A DNA stretch of 64,000 nucleotides from contig CM052361.1 in NCBI GenBank assembly GCA_028551475.1, positions 5,525,501 through 5,589,500 of the forward strand. Reading direction: 5' to 3'. Within the stretch, counting starts at the first letter, position 1, and each line of letters starts with the position of its first letter. The position numbers and the translations under genes were made by a program. Of the stretch, positions 1-11,823 are shown one piece after another. This DNA comes from Casuarina equisetifolia. Its lineage: Eukaryota > Streptophyta > Magnoliopsida > Fagales > Casuarinaceae. Below the pieces are notes generated by a model. It saw nothing but the letters and a program-made list of their open reading frames with translations. It did no database searches and was not told the origin of the DNA.

Positions 1-1
1 C

Positions 2-211
2 TCGTTTACTAGTCTTCTTTCGGATGACAGCAGCCATGACTCTTCCCTGTCAGAGCTCTCAGAGTTTCAATTTGAAGCAATGGCTTATGCGTATGTCTGC
101 TATACATCTACGTACTTGACAATAGTTACTGATGGGTTAGCATGTATTATCAAAGATCTACTTCACGTGGGGTATGGGATGGTTATGGACTTTTCTTCTC
201 TAAACAGTTAG
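2..211 (+). other. Possible C-terminal exon of a gene entering from the left edge
   Basis: Frame 2 is open from the left edge to a TAG at 209-211. The first 30 or so residues are acidic and serine-rich (DDSSHDSSLSELSEF), like the tail of a real protein. A good plant splice donor (GTATGT) lies near position 80, so the coding part may stop there and continue in a later exon. No start codon is visible because the window begins inside it. I do not recognise the family, and a chance open frame of 70 codons cannot be excluded. Confidence 0.25.
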
Positions 212-2366
212 ACCGTACTTGTGACAAACAACGCCGACAACGCAAACAGACGCGGCATCGAAATTTATGATATACTTTCAGCTCAGAACTTATCCAAGTT
301 TTCCAAGTTGATATGTTAATGCCCTCCTATTGAAGAAAGTAAGTCCTTGTAACACTTAAGGTGGCCGTATCAAGTTGTCGGCAGCAGTATAGGCGAAGCG
401 TGTTTCTAAAGATTTCAGTCTGATCTCCTTCTGGTGTCACTGTAATAAAGAATGACGAGTGTTTTTGGCACGGGCTAGCATTGTGATTTGGGGGGCTTCG
501 TCCATTCTTGATATTTTCTCACAGAATCAGATGAAAAAATTTAACGAAAGATCAAGTAAAGTGACTCATAAATCCTTTCACTGAAGTTCTTACCTACTCC
601 TTTGTTCATTATCTTAACTTTAAATTTTTTTTTTCCGAGCCATTTGTTCTAGCATGATTAGTAACTATACCATATGTTCTCTCAAACAATTATATACCAA
701 TCTGGTTAGCTATTCAGTTTCTTATTTCCTTTACTCTGAGTAAATTTTAATATAAAAGTTTAAATAAAACAGAATTGGCTGAACTGGACAATCATTTCCT
801 TATACATGCTTAGATAAACCTAAATAATATTAAAAAAAGTAAAGAATCAGTTTTGTTATAATTATTTAAATTAGAAATGTTAATTTATTAGGGCAACTGG
901 ACATAAGTATTAGACATGATCAGGCTATAAACTCGAAGATCTTTTTCTATTTTCCTATTGAATTTCTAAACTTCATCATATACTTCTGAGACATGATTCT
1001 TCAACATAACAAGATAACGGAGCTTTATATTGTTTCTGGCATCCAAAAGCATATGAATTTTACTAAGCCTACACATCTATGCCTAAAGTTTAGAAATGCC
1101 AAGTGTTTTCCTAAAATAAAGTATTGAGGTGAGACCTCAATTAAAAAGGTTAAGTGTAGAAGAGGGTATCCTTAGAGAGATTTAGATTTGGAGCAGAGCT
1201 AAACATTGGTTTATGAAGACCTAGGAGGAATTCAAGAAGCAGGAATTGACAGGAAAATCCATTTATCATCTTCTAGATTCATTTTTGTTAAGACTATAAC
1301 AGTCTCTTACTCTCAAATGGATGCCTCATCGGCTACTTCTAGCTGACGCTTGACATGAAAGACCTAACTTGCCAGCAGCTACCAAGTCATGACAAACCAT
1401 ACAAATTGCTTACATCTAAGTTATCCAGAAATGAGAACAAGGAAAAGAAGTTATTGTTTGACAGCACATCTTTCTACCTTATAGTTCCCCGACAAGGCGA
1501 AGTGCGATTATCAGCATCCATTTTTGGAATAAGTTGCCACTTATTGGCTGTTTTAGATGCATGCAAAGAGAAGTTTATTCAAGTGCTCCCAAAGACCAGT
1601 CTAAAATTCATCCTATCGCTCATCCAGAGCCATTACATTTTCTGGCCGACAGGTTCCACTAATAAGTTGGGCTCTTAGGTTGTAGTATTCAAACAAAAGA
1701 AAGTAATCTAAAGAAAAAGGTAAAGAACATTGCAATGGAAGCTGGTACCTGAAACACGATGTTATATATTTTATGTGTATAAACAAATATGTAGTTAATG
1801 TGAACCTGAAAAGAGGAAAGCACTCAGAATCGGAAGAGTGGTCTTTTTGGTCATATATGCAATATCCTCTTGGAGAGAATAAGAACCAGATTGTAATAGA
1901 CAACATCCATGGTTGTTAAACGAATAATAACGAATTAAATAAGTATCATGATGTCGTTTTAAATTAAAGAAAGCAAAAGTTGAATGTGGTTGCTTTCTGT
2001 TATCCTCATTAGCGTTTGATTGTGTCTCTAACTTTTCTTTGATACCTATCAAAGCAACAAATCTCATCTCAACGAAAATGAAATCTTCCAAGAACAAAAG
2101 TTGAAAAAGGAGAGAGAGAAACAAGTAGAAATAAAGCAAAAGCTGGCGGAACCCTTTTATTCTTCAACAATGGTGGACGTGGGTTTTCGTTTCTAAGTTA
2201 AGGTACCATGCAAAAGCAAAAGGAATGCAGTGCGCTCTGGTCATCATCCTCAGCATTTAAACTTGTTTGCATTCTGGCATTAGCGTATGAGTCCAATTCT
2301 AAGTGGCGTAGAAAATATTTAAAAAAAAAAAAGAAAAAAGAGAAGCTCTACTATGCTTATGTGCTT
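212..2366. other. AT-rich spacer, no supported gene
   Basis: This stretch has short open frames only, none resembling a known family. It lies downstream of the KANADI gene, where that gene's last coding exon should sit. I searched the minus strand for the conserved C-terminal motif ending in LEFTLGR and found no acceptable match. A 107-codon plus-strand frame at 1355-1678 has no recognisable domain. Confidence 0.5.
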
Positions 2367-2367
2367 T

Positions 2368-2400
<33 letters not shown>

Positions 2401-2401
2401 G
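2368..2401. repeat. (GA)n microsatellite in KAN1 intron 4
   Basis: An imperfect GA tract begins about 10 bp past the donor of KAN1 exon 4. It is CU-rich in the pre-mRNA. Confidence 0.95.
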
Positions 2402-2410
2402 TGAATCTAC

Positions 2411-3021
2411 CTCGAAGAGTTACTCCACAGAGTGGTGGAAGGATAATCCGAATCCTGTTGCACGGCTTGACCAGACGGTCCTCTTTGATGGGAACATGGA
2501 CGTAGGCGACGGTCACCGGCGCTTCCGATTGGGAAGATATCGTCCTCCCCCGAACCATCTGATTGGCCTTCAAGGAAAACCCAGACTTTCATGTGAATGT
2601 TTAGGTCATGCAGATACAGAGTATGCACATGTGGATGGGTACATCGCAAGGCATGATTGCATCAATGTCTTATGTGCATGAGCGTATTCCCGGCCAAAGT
2701 TTGTGTATGTCCGTTATATGTAACAGGACTAGATGAGAGGAACGGGAAGGAGAAAGGGAATATTTACCGAGGGGGTGCAGTTAAAAATTGGGAAAAGAAC
2801 GACGTAAGGGGGTAGGAAAAAGATAAGGCTGCTAAAGGAAGCTGAAAACTAAGCAATACGAATTACCTGAGGATGCTGCAGGCTTGTCAGTGGTTTTAAC
2901 AGTCCGATACATCTGCACCGCCATTGAAGTATTTGCAAAGACATTCCAGCAGTTAAATAAACAGGTGAAGATAAACAAGACCAAGAAAGGAAGAACGTGA
3001 AACAAAATTAGAAAAAGAAGT

Positions 3022-3064
<43 letters not shown>

Positions 3065-3347
3065 GTTTCTCTCTCTTATGTGTTGGCTTCTAGGTTTCAT
3101 CGTTAATCACGAAGCTGAAGTTCGTTAAGATTGTAATGATATGGGTTATTGAGAAATGATGACTTCTTTGTCAGTCGTCATTCTCTTTCTCTCTCTCTTA
3201 GAATGCGGAAGCTGTCTGTCCTGTCTCGGAAGCCATATGCTTATACATAGCTCCCTAGTCTTTTAATCCACTCATTCGTTGAGTCATTCACTGCTTTCAT
3301 AGGCGACTGTGCCGGAGAGAAAGAGCAGCACCGCGCCATCTGAATGA

Positions 3348-3391
<44 letters not shown>

Positions 3392-4460
3392 AAGAATCTG
3401 ATATTTACCTGTAAATGGCTTTTGACATGAGCTAGTGTGAGATCCTTGACATCCATGAGTTCGAGAACTGACTTTGGTGTAGCCCCTGAAACTCATCCCC
3501 AGAAAGATCAGGCTAAAAGAGAGAACATACTCGTAAAATCTAAGCCTCAGCACACAATTCTACAAACAGTAAAGAAAAGGCAAGAGACTGGCAAAAGAAG
3601 AAATATTTACTTTCGTGGCCGCCAAGAAGCTCAACAGCGTGAACGAATCGAGCATGAAGGGTGCTGGTCCAGCGCATCCTTGGTGCTCTCATACTCCGCT
3701 TTGTTGGGAGCTTTGGCAAGAATCTTGATCTCATCATCCCATGAGGAGCCTCGGAAGCTCCTGTCCCATACTGATTGTGGTTGTGATGATAGTGCAATTG
3801 GTTAGATTTGAAAGCTTCCGCCGAGACCCCGTTAAACCTCGTTGTTGCCCCTAACCTATAAGCGGGCGAAGTCAAATTTTGCCCCGAGTTCAAGATTGAC
3901 AAGGGATCCAAACCCCCTCCATAGTATGGCGAAGGTGACTGAGACACGGATGGAGAGCCCAGTGAGGAGCAAGAGGAAGACAAAGAGGGATATGAAGGAA
4001 TTTGGAAGAAGCACATCTTGGGATCCTTTTCTCTTGTGTGGTCCATGGGCAGGAAGGGGAATGAACGGTTGTGATAGACTGGAATCCCTTTGATCGGCCT
4101 CAACCCGTCTGATGACACATCCAGTAGTGAGACCCCATGGTTGATGTGATTCAAGTGATTGTTCGATTGGTGAGGAAGATGACTTTGCTGTTGATAAGGA
4201 CTCTGTTGCACAGGTTCTTCAGCTCCACCTCTGCAATTCCTCCCAAGAGAGAGCTCAGTGTGAGCTTGGGCGTCAGTCCTCGTAGAGCTATTGCTGCTGG
4301 AATTGTAGCCTTCTCGTCGGCTTAAAAGATCGAAGCTAGTGGATGCTTCATTACTAGTATTGCAAATTGAAGAAGACGAAGTATTGGGGGGACTAATGTG
4401 CAGGGAAAGATCAGGATGTGGGGTTGAAGAAGGTTCAATGTAAATCTCTTCCAAGGGCAT
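2411..4460 (-). CDS. KAN1: KANADI1-type GARP transcription factor (last exon not seen)
   Basis: This is a nuclear DNA-binding protein. In Arabidopsis KANADI proteins specify abaxial organ identity and act mainly as repressors opposing HD-ZIP III genes. Coding exons on the minus strand are 4460-3611, 3485-3409, 2912-2867 and 2567-2411. All have GT-AG borders and phase closes, giving 376 codons in the window. The ATG at 4460 is used; an upstream in-frame TTG is not a start. The N-terminus carries PDLSLHISPPN and later RPIKGIPVY and PLSILNS, typical of KAN1 rather than KAN2 or KAN3. The GARP domain runs from about residue 257 (MRAPRMRW, HARFVHAVELLGGHE) through exon 2 (ATPKSVLELMDVKDLTLAHV, SHLQ) into exon 3 (MYRTVKTTDKPAASS). 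Exon 4 holds a low-complexity SDGSGEDD region and ends in phase 2, so at least one more exon is required. It is not visible in the 2.4 kb to the left edge. Confidence 0.93.
3026..3065. repeat. (CT)n microsatellite in KAN1 intron 2
   Basis: A CT tract of about 30 bp followed by an impure continuation, inside the intron at 2913-3408. It reads GA in the KAN1 transcript. Confidence 0.95.
3351..3390. repeat. (GA)n microsatellite in KAN1 intron 2
   Basis: A GA tract of about 32 bp with an impure tail, in the same intron as the CT tract near 3040 and inverted relative to it. It reads CU in the transcript and lies just past the exon 2 donor. Confidence 0.95.
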
Positions 4461-5155
4461 CTTCAATAACCGTCTTTACCAAATAGAAGCTTTTCCTTGC
4501 TTAATTCAACTCTATATTAAAGAAGTAAAGAAAGTGCAACTATTGACAAGTGGGTCTGTAATCTTTCCGTTCTTCTTCAGGAGATATGAATGACATATAT
4601 GTTTCTGCCAAAAATATGAGGAAAGCTATCAAAGAAGAGCTTGTTATGCTTTTGAGACAAAAAGGGTAGAGCTCGGAAAAAAAATCCTCAATCTTCTAAA
4701 ACAAACAGACAAGCTCAAGTGAGCGAAAGATAAAGGGAAGCGAAGAAGAGAGAGAGGGAGGGAGGGAGAGAGAGAGAAAGATGTGTTGTTAAGCAAAGGA
4801 GGAAGACGTAATAAAAGAAATCCAGAAAGGCAGGAAGAGTAAAAGAGGGAAGAGGATTTAGGTCCGGTGTTACTCTATAGTATATCTAGGAAAAGGACAC
4901 TTGAAGAAGAAGAACAAGAACAAGAAGAAGAAGAAGAAGAAGAAGAAGAAGAAGAGCACAAGGTGTCTCTCTCTCTCTCTCTCTCTCCCCGCCCCTCTCT
5001 CTCTCGCCTTTTCACTGTCTCGCTCTGGTCAAAACCCACAAGATGCACCAAAAAATATGATCACTTTGGATTTGCCTTCCCCGGGGGCGACGGGTTAAAA
5101 AACGTTAGAGACAAAGACACCCTCATGTGTGATTCCTTTTCCCCCACACTCTTCG

Positions 5156-5187
<32 letters not shown>

Positions 5188-5210
5188 ATCTCATAATATC
5201 ATTTTTTCCT
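4461..5210 (-). promoter_or_regulatory. Presumed KAN1 5' leader and promoter region, rich in simple repeats
   Basis: The region directly upstream of the KAN1 ATG contains a (GA)n stretch at about 4749-4779, a (GAA)n stretch at about 4903-4956 and a (CT)n stretch at about 4964-5005. More CT runs follow near 5160-5190. GA/CT tracts are common in plant 5' leaders and core promoters. No transcription start can be fixed from sequence alone. Small open frames across the GAA tract are low-complexity and are not counted as genes. Confidence 0.4.
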
Positions 5211-8200
5211 GCAAATATGTAGATGGGTGGACTCATTTCCATAAATAAATGGGCAGGCAAGGCTAGAGAGTATACCCACATGACATTTGTTTTGTTTTCT
5301 TTACAAAATCTTGAGGAAAATATTTTATTCGTATCCATTGCTTTATCTATACATATATGGAAAGACCTCCACTGACCTCAGTGAGATAGAGAGGACGCAC
5401 AAAAGGGCTCTTGGGTTGCTTCATGTGTGAGCTTCCTAAACCCTAATCCCACATTATTTACATTCTAAATTCTCTTCCGCTTTCATCGTCCCAAATATTC
5501 CCTTCCTAATCTTTCAGCATTGAACCGCGACCCTGTTTGGCATCCTGGGTTTTATCATGTCTTCCGCCACATGACCTTCTCGTTGACTACACCCTCTGTG
5601 TCAGGATGTTCAAAACCCTAGGCTAAATCGAAGTTAATCTTTTAGTTTATATATGGGATCCTTAACTCCTCCATTGGGAACTAACCCCCTTCTTTAAATG
5701 CTTTCACTGGAGATAACACACTAGCTCTGGGGATGCAACCTTTTTGTGCCACTCTTGCATTAATGGAGCCTTTGTTTACTATGCTACGCTCTCCAATATT
5801 ACCAAGGGGACACTATTTCAAAGGAGGTTGTTTGAATGCTGCATTTAATGCAAAAACTGGGTACAGTAAATGCCGCATGGTTAATTTCTAGGATAAGATG
5901 TGCACAAATAACCCAAAAGATAAAGGATTGCTTTACCACAAAATACACTGAAATGAGATTATCCGTGGTGTTCAGCTGTATAATTGCCTTTTTGACGCGT
6001 TTTTGTCAGACCTTGTCTTTGTCCAAGTTGCATAACTGTAGTTGGTATTCGCTTCTGTCATATTCTTCAGTACATATATGTTGGAAAAGTATTTCACTGA
6101 CTATGAAACTCGTGTATTTAAAATATATTTTTCAAATCTACGAGAATATATACCCAGAGGACCTTTCTGGACTGTCCTTGTAGAGCTGCCCACCCCTTCC
6201 CCTCATTCCTCTCACCACCGCCATCAGTAAAGCCGCCATTGTCTTGTGCTAAAAGGTAGCCATTTTTAGGACGAGAAGTGCCTCTTGTTCTAACAAATGG
6301 AGCTTAAAACAAGGGATATTTTAGCTATCATTGGTCATGACATCATGTCAACTTAACAAGCGCCTGACTCACAAATAGGTACAGTTTGAAAATTTTTTAT
6401 TCCAAGCTTGATTATCACTTCAGATCGTTTTCTCACGCATGGGGTCTGAAGGATGTGAAAATAGGTTGTATTGCCATGCGAGTACCTCCATGCTATGCAA
6501 GGGTTAGAGAGGATATCGATGTTTGATCTTCAATCTTGGATATGCACACATTAACAAAGCGTGACAAAGAATTAAAGTACTTACAAATTCTTTAAAGTCA
6601 AACTGGCACACATCCTTGGTTGATAAAAACAAGACCTTGGAATTAATGCGTATGAGTAGGGTTTGAAACACAGAAAACTACAGGTTGCGTACCAAAAGGC
6701 CTACGTCTAGTTCTCTAAACCTGGGCTATTATGGATCAGTTTAGGGCTGTTTGCTTTGAGCGGAAGGGAAAAGCAGGATTGGAGTTGGGCTACAAGGCTT
6801 AGGACTAACGTTGATGACTCGGTTGACAGCGTACACTTTCAATAAATTTCCACTTCGTTGTATGCTTATCATTTATCCACGCAGAAGATATTCCATCTAT
6901 ATTCCATTGATTGGTAGTCAGTTTGACAAAGAATGAATGGTGGAGAATATGGAAAGGGTTGTACCATTATACTTTAATATTGGTACAGCTCCATGCCATC
7001 CAGAGGATGCTCATTCCTCATCAATCAGAACCATCTGATCCACTGGTCCCACAACAGGAATTGTTCGAAGAAAAAGGTTCAAAGAAGGGAGAGTCCCCAG
7101 TTTATCAGTTCATCTTGCTCCAGCAGATTATATATACTTAAATATATATTTCTTTATTTATTCTTGTTTCTTCCGACAGCCAAAGGTGCAGTAGCAGCAT
7201 TGTGACAAAAAAGTTGAGGCTATTAAATGATATTAATCCCAAGAGGATAAGATTTCATATTCAAATTACATGATGGATCTATAGATTTGACAGCTGGCAA
7301 CAAATGATATTTTTATTTATTATAAATAGAAATTGATAAATTCCAATAAATTTTTAGTTTTTACCATTATTCTTGGATTTTGGGTTGAATATCAATTAAA
7401 TCCTTGTACTTTTGGTTTAGACAATCAATCTCTTAGATTTATGAGCTTTTCACTTATTTAATAAATATTTTCCTTTAAGTATCTGTTTAGTTATTACATA
7501 GTCCTTTTATATTAATCTTTTTTTAACTCACATATTTATTCACGAATTCTTGGAGTGTCTACCCTCATGTCAAAAGGTTTTAGACAATACTTACTCATTT
7601 AGTTATTTAAACTTGCATATTATTACAAATCAATACTCGTATAAAATCGAAACAAAAATAGTTTTTGAATACCATGATGATTCCTGTTGATATATACGCA
7701 CACCATATACATAAAAAATCCCTCTGTTTGAAGTTCTCCGCTGTGCGAGCATCAAATTAAGAGCCTGTCCCTCACACTCTGTCTCAATAGCTAGCTCGTA
7801 CGGAAAGGACTGAAGAGCAATGAACATGATGCGCTGGCTGCCCCTTCTCTCCAAGAATTGCTATCTTTAGATTAGCTTGTTGAAGTGGTGGTAATTACCT
7901 GCACAAGGTAATTAATGCATGAACTACTATTTTCTTATTACTTGTTTCCGTAATGTACTTGTTGAAGCACGTGACATGAGAATCTTGTACAAACGAAGAT
8001 GCTTCGTCAAAAATTTAATTTCTATGTAGGTAACTTCCGAATATATTAAAAAAGTCAGTAGATGAACCTAACTAGTTATAGTTAGTGTCAGTTAATTTTT
8101 CAAGTGACATCTTTATCCTCGTACGAAGGACGTGAGATCAATCCTGTCTAGAATAGTAAGGTGCAAGCTTTAAGGGAGTGAGAGAATAACCCCTCATTTT

Positions 8201-11200
8201 GTAGCTCATGTACCTCAAATTCATAATACAAAAAAAAAACAATAATATTCTCTTACTCTACATTAGAAGACTTAAAAGACTTTATTTAAATTTAACTCAA
8301 AAGTTAAAGGTATAATTTCTTTATTTAAATTTCTTCACAAAAGATCAAATACTTGATATGAAACTTTTATCTTATACAGTATAGGAGAGATACTGCATTT
8401 GTTTAGTTACAATCGTAATTTGAATTTATTTACTCTACCAGCATATGACTTGAGTTTTGTGTCAGGTAAAGCTTTAGTTAACTAGTTATGAATCATATTT
8501 TGAGGACACGGGGTTTAAGCGTTCAAATTGCCGGGCTATCTTTGTACTATTGAACTTTCATGCTGGCGACAACCCGACCTGAAAGGGGACTAGTTACGGC
8601 TCATTCTTCAAGAACGTCCATAAGATATGAAGCACTAAAGACTGGAAGCACGGTATGCTTTCACGTTAATGTGACGCACAAAATCCACCCAACTTCGATA
8701 CTCAAAAGCATGAGGAAGGAGATGAGTCTGCTTTTGAAGCTAAATGCGAGAACCATACCACAAGACACTAAAGTCAAGCCTTTATACTTTTTGGGAAAAC
8801 TTTCAAACTTTCACCATGAGGCATCTTTTTGAGTATTTAATTCTGTTTTTATTCTCTTGTGAGGCTTTTGATCGTCTCTATCTAACTTTACGTTTGGCTG
8901 AAAATGATGTTACCTTTTGGAAGTGATTGGAGAAGACATTGGCATGCTTTACTCGAAACCCATTCTACCTTTGTTTTTCCGTCCATACATCAAGCTATCA
9001 CAATCTACCATATTTGAAACATAAGGAATAAAACAAAATTTAACAATTAAAGCCCATAGAGTACTACTATTGTTGTTAAGATCAAGAAGGTTGTAATGGG
9101 TAAAATCTCATTATTAGGGATGTAGGACTTATAAATTATTATAAATATTTGCAGAAGTTTTTAATTTTGCAGATGTCATTTCTAAGCTTAGGTGATGAAT
9201 GATTGATTGAATTATTTTGTACTATAAATTTTGATGTCTATAAAATATATGACAATTTATAGAAAAAAAAGACTTTACTAATGAAACAAAAATGAGAGTG
9301 AGTACAAGAGGGATCTTGAAAGAGGAAGTAGGAAATGGGAAAAAAAAGGTTACTACCTTCTTCTATGTTTTCTATTGTCTTTTAATTTGCTTAAAAAATG
9401 TAAAGAAAAAATTACTTTCCAGCTTCTTGTAAATTATGACCCCTAAATAGTTAATATTAAAATCCATTGTATTTCACATCATCGATAAGCTTAGTTATGC
9501 TCTTCATATATGGAGGTATTCCCCATTCTCACAAGCTATTTTTTAGGAGATAGTGAGCCACTTAATATGATATCAAAACTCAAGTTTAAAGTGAAACACT
9601 CTTATATTGGCATCCTCCCTCCCATGAAAAATTATGTAATTGGCTTGCAATGATCAACCATCCTTTTGAATTCTTTGATTTTTATGGCCACATAAATCTA
9701 AACCTATCGTAAAGGCGGCTACCATTCTTGAGAACAAGGTCTATTAGAACTTTGAGCTTCAAAATTTATGTGAGGAAGACATCTTTGCTTTCTTGATAGA
9801 AATGATTCTCAAGTTTAAAAGAATGGTTTTTGTAATTAACATCAAAAGGTTCAAATGTTCAACCCAAATGCTAACTTAAGGGTTTGAAAGTCTTTTTTTC
9901 ATTTAAGCTTATTTGAGATTAATTTTTTTTTTGTTTTTATTGTGAAACTTTTGTCTTATACATACTCTCTTATATCTTAAGTGTCACTTAGGTCAAAGTT
10001 GCATGAGGTAGAATAGATTTAACTTGGACTCCAATACCATGTCAAGAAGCCTAAAGACTTAACTCAAAAGACCTATAGTTCATTCCATAACAAGTTCTTT
10101 TTTTGTTTTAATTGAATGAGAAGTATCTCCCAATGTGATGCTGGTTGACTATCAAGGATAGATAATCCTTATATCAGTCGGATTGAAGAGTTGTGCAAAT
10201 ATTAAGTCAAAGATTAATTAGATGTTTGTAAGCTTACGAGTTGTAAGGATGAGCTATGAATGTATAAAGAAATGGCTTCTAAAGCTTATAAAATTAAACT
10301 TGGGAGTCAAATTGCCATTCTCCTTCCAGGTGAGCTTGCGATTTCGTACTTCTCGCCATCTCGTTAGACAAAGGGTTATATATTTAATGGATCACATATT
10401 TGTTTCAAGCTCTAGAACTCATGGTTTACAATCATGTCAAACTCCTTTTCGATTTTCACCATGTTCAAGTGAAATTTTTCTTCAACCGAGCAAAACATTT
10501 GAGTATGGAAGGAATCCCTCGAGGGAACCGCTTTGTTGGACCAATGAATCTCTCTTTCTCTCTGTCACACACAGAGACAGACACAGACACACGTAGACGT
10601 GCTACTTTAAATAGAAGTTGGACCACAATAAACAAGAAGAAAGACAACAATAATAACCACATTTTCCAGCTCATATGAATTCTTTTCTTTATTGTCGTTT
10701 TAAATGCTAGGATGAGGCATTCAATGCAGGAACACAATGTTAGGAACGTATTACAGGAAAAAAGCCTTCATTCTCTGAACCACAACACGTGAGATGCCAC
10801 AAAACTATTACAAGTGTAACGTTTATTTGATGGAGTTATAACTCGGAATAAAAACAAAGCAAGAAGGAACTTGAACGCAGGGTGAAAGCGACTTTACAAT
10901 AGAAATGCATGAACCCGACGCCAAGCTGCCAGGGTCCCTCATCGTCGGTATTAGAACTTGGCTAGAATTATTGGAGCACGGTTGGTAACAAGTGTTGAAA
11001 GACTGAAAGCAAAGATGAGAGAAATTTGCGGGTATATGTTTTGCTTTGAGAGAGAGAGAGAGAGGGAGAAGAGACAGGTGTGACTTGGAAGAAAGGAATG
11101 TGACAGAAAGAGAGTTGAACACCGCTTACAAGGACGAAGAATTTCTTTATATCCTTTTGATTTTTGATTAAAGCAAGAATTTGATGGAAAGATTGAGAGA

Positions 11201-11778
11201 GGCCAGATTCCCGGTGGCCAAGGGAGAGGAATTGTTATCATAAGATGTGTTATTCGTGGCCTGAAAATCAACCCAAAGTCCTCAATAGACATTGATTGAC
11301 ATAAAAGTACATGCGCTTGCATGGCCAGAACGAAGACGAAGATCGTATTGACTGGTTGATACCTCTCAAAAGAATATTGTGGCGAACGAGAGTCTCCGCT
11401 GATTCTGCGAGCCAATAAGCTTTTGGCTCTCTAGTTCAACATTCTCGTGGGTCCAAACCAGCAATTCTGGTCTCTAACAGCTGTCCAACTCAATCTCTTC
11501 GTGAATATATTGGCTTTCGGCTTTGGCCCCACCTGCTTCCTGTATGGAAATGCAACTATGGAAAACCAAGCAGAGAACCAATCACAGAGAGACGGAGAGA
11601 GAGAGAGAACCGAGCAAATTAGCTTTCGTGATTCCCAAAACCAAAGACCGCATTATGGGGAAGGTCCTTGTTCTGGTTCTGCTTCGTTTGGTGGCATGTA
11701 AAATACTTTCAACTTCATCAAAGGTCATCTGAGTGCATGAAAAGCGAAGACGACTCCTTTCCGTAAAGCGATTCACCT

Positions 11779-11823
<45 letters not shown>

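Noticed and set aside
1190-1290. Minus-strand LEFLLG resembling the KANADI C-terminal LEFTLGR
   Set aside because: The surrounding residues do not fit, the arginine is missing and no acceptor or upstream similarity supports it. It looks like chance.
4461-4466. Two extra codons before the KAN1 start
   Set aside because: The first codon is TTG. The ATG at 4460 begins the conserved MPLEEIYIEP.
4867-5196. Open frames over the GAA/CT repeats
   Set aside because: They are products of simple repeats (poly-E, poly-K, SLSLS) without any domain, upstream of KAN1 on the other strand.
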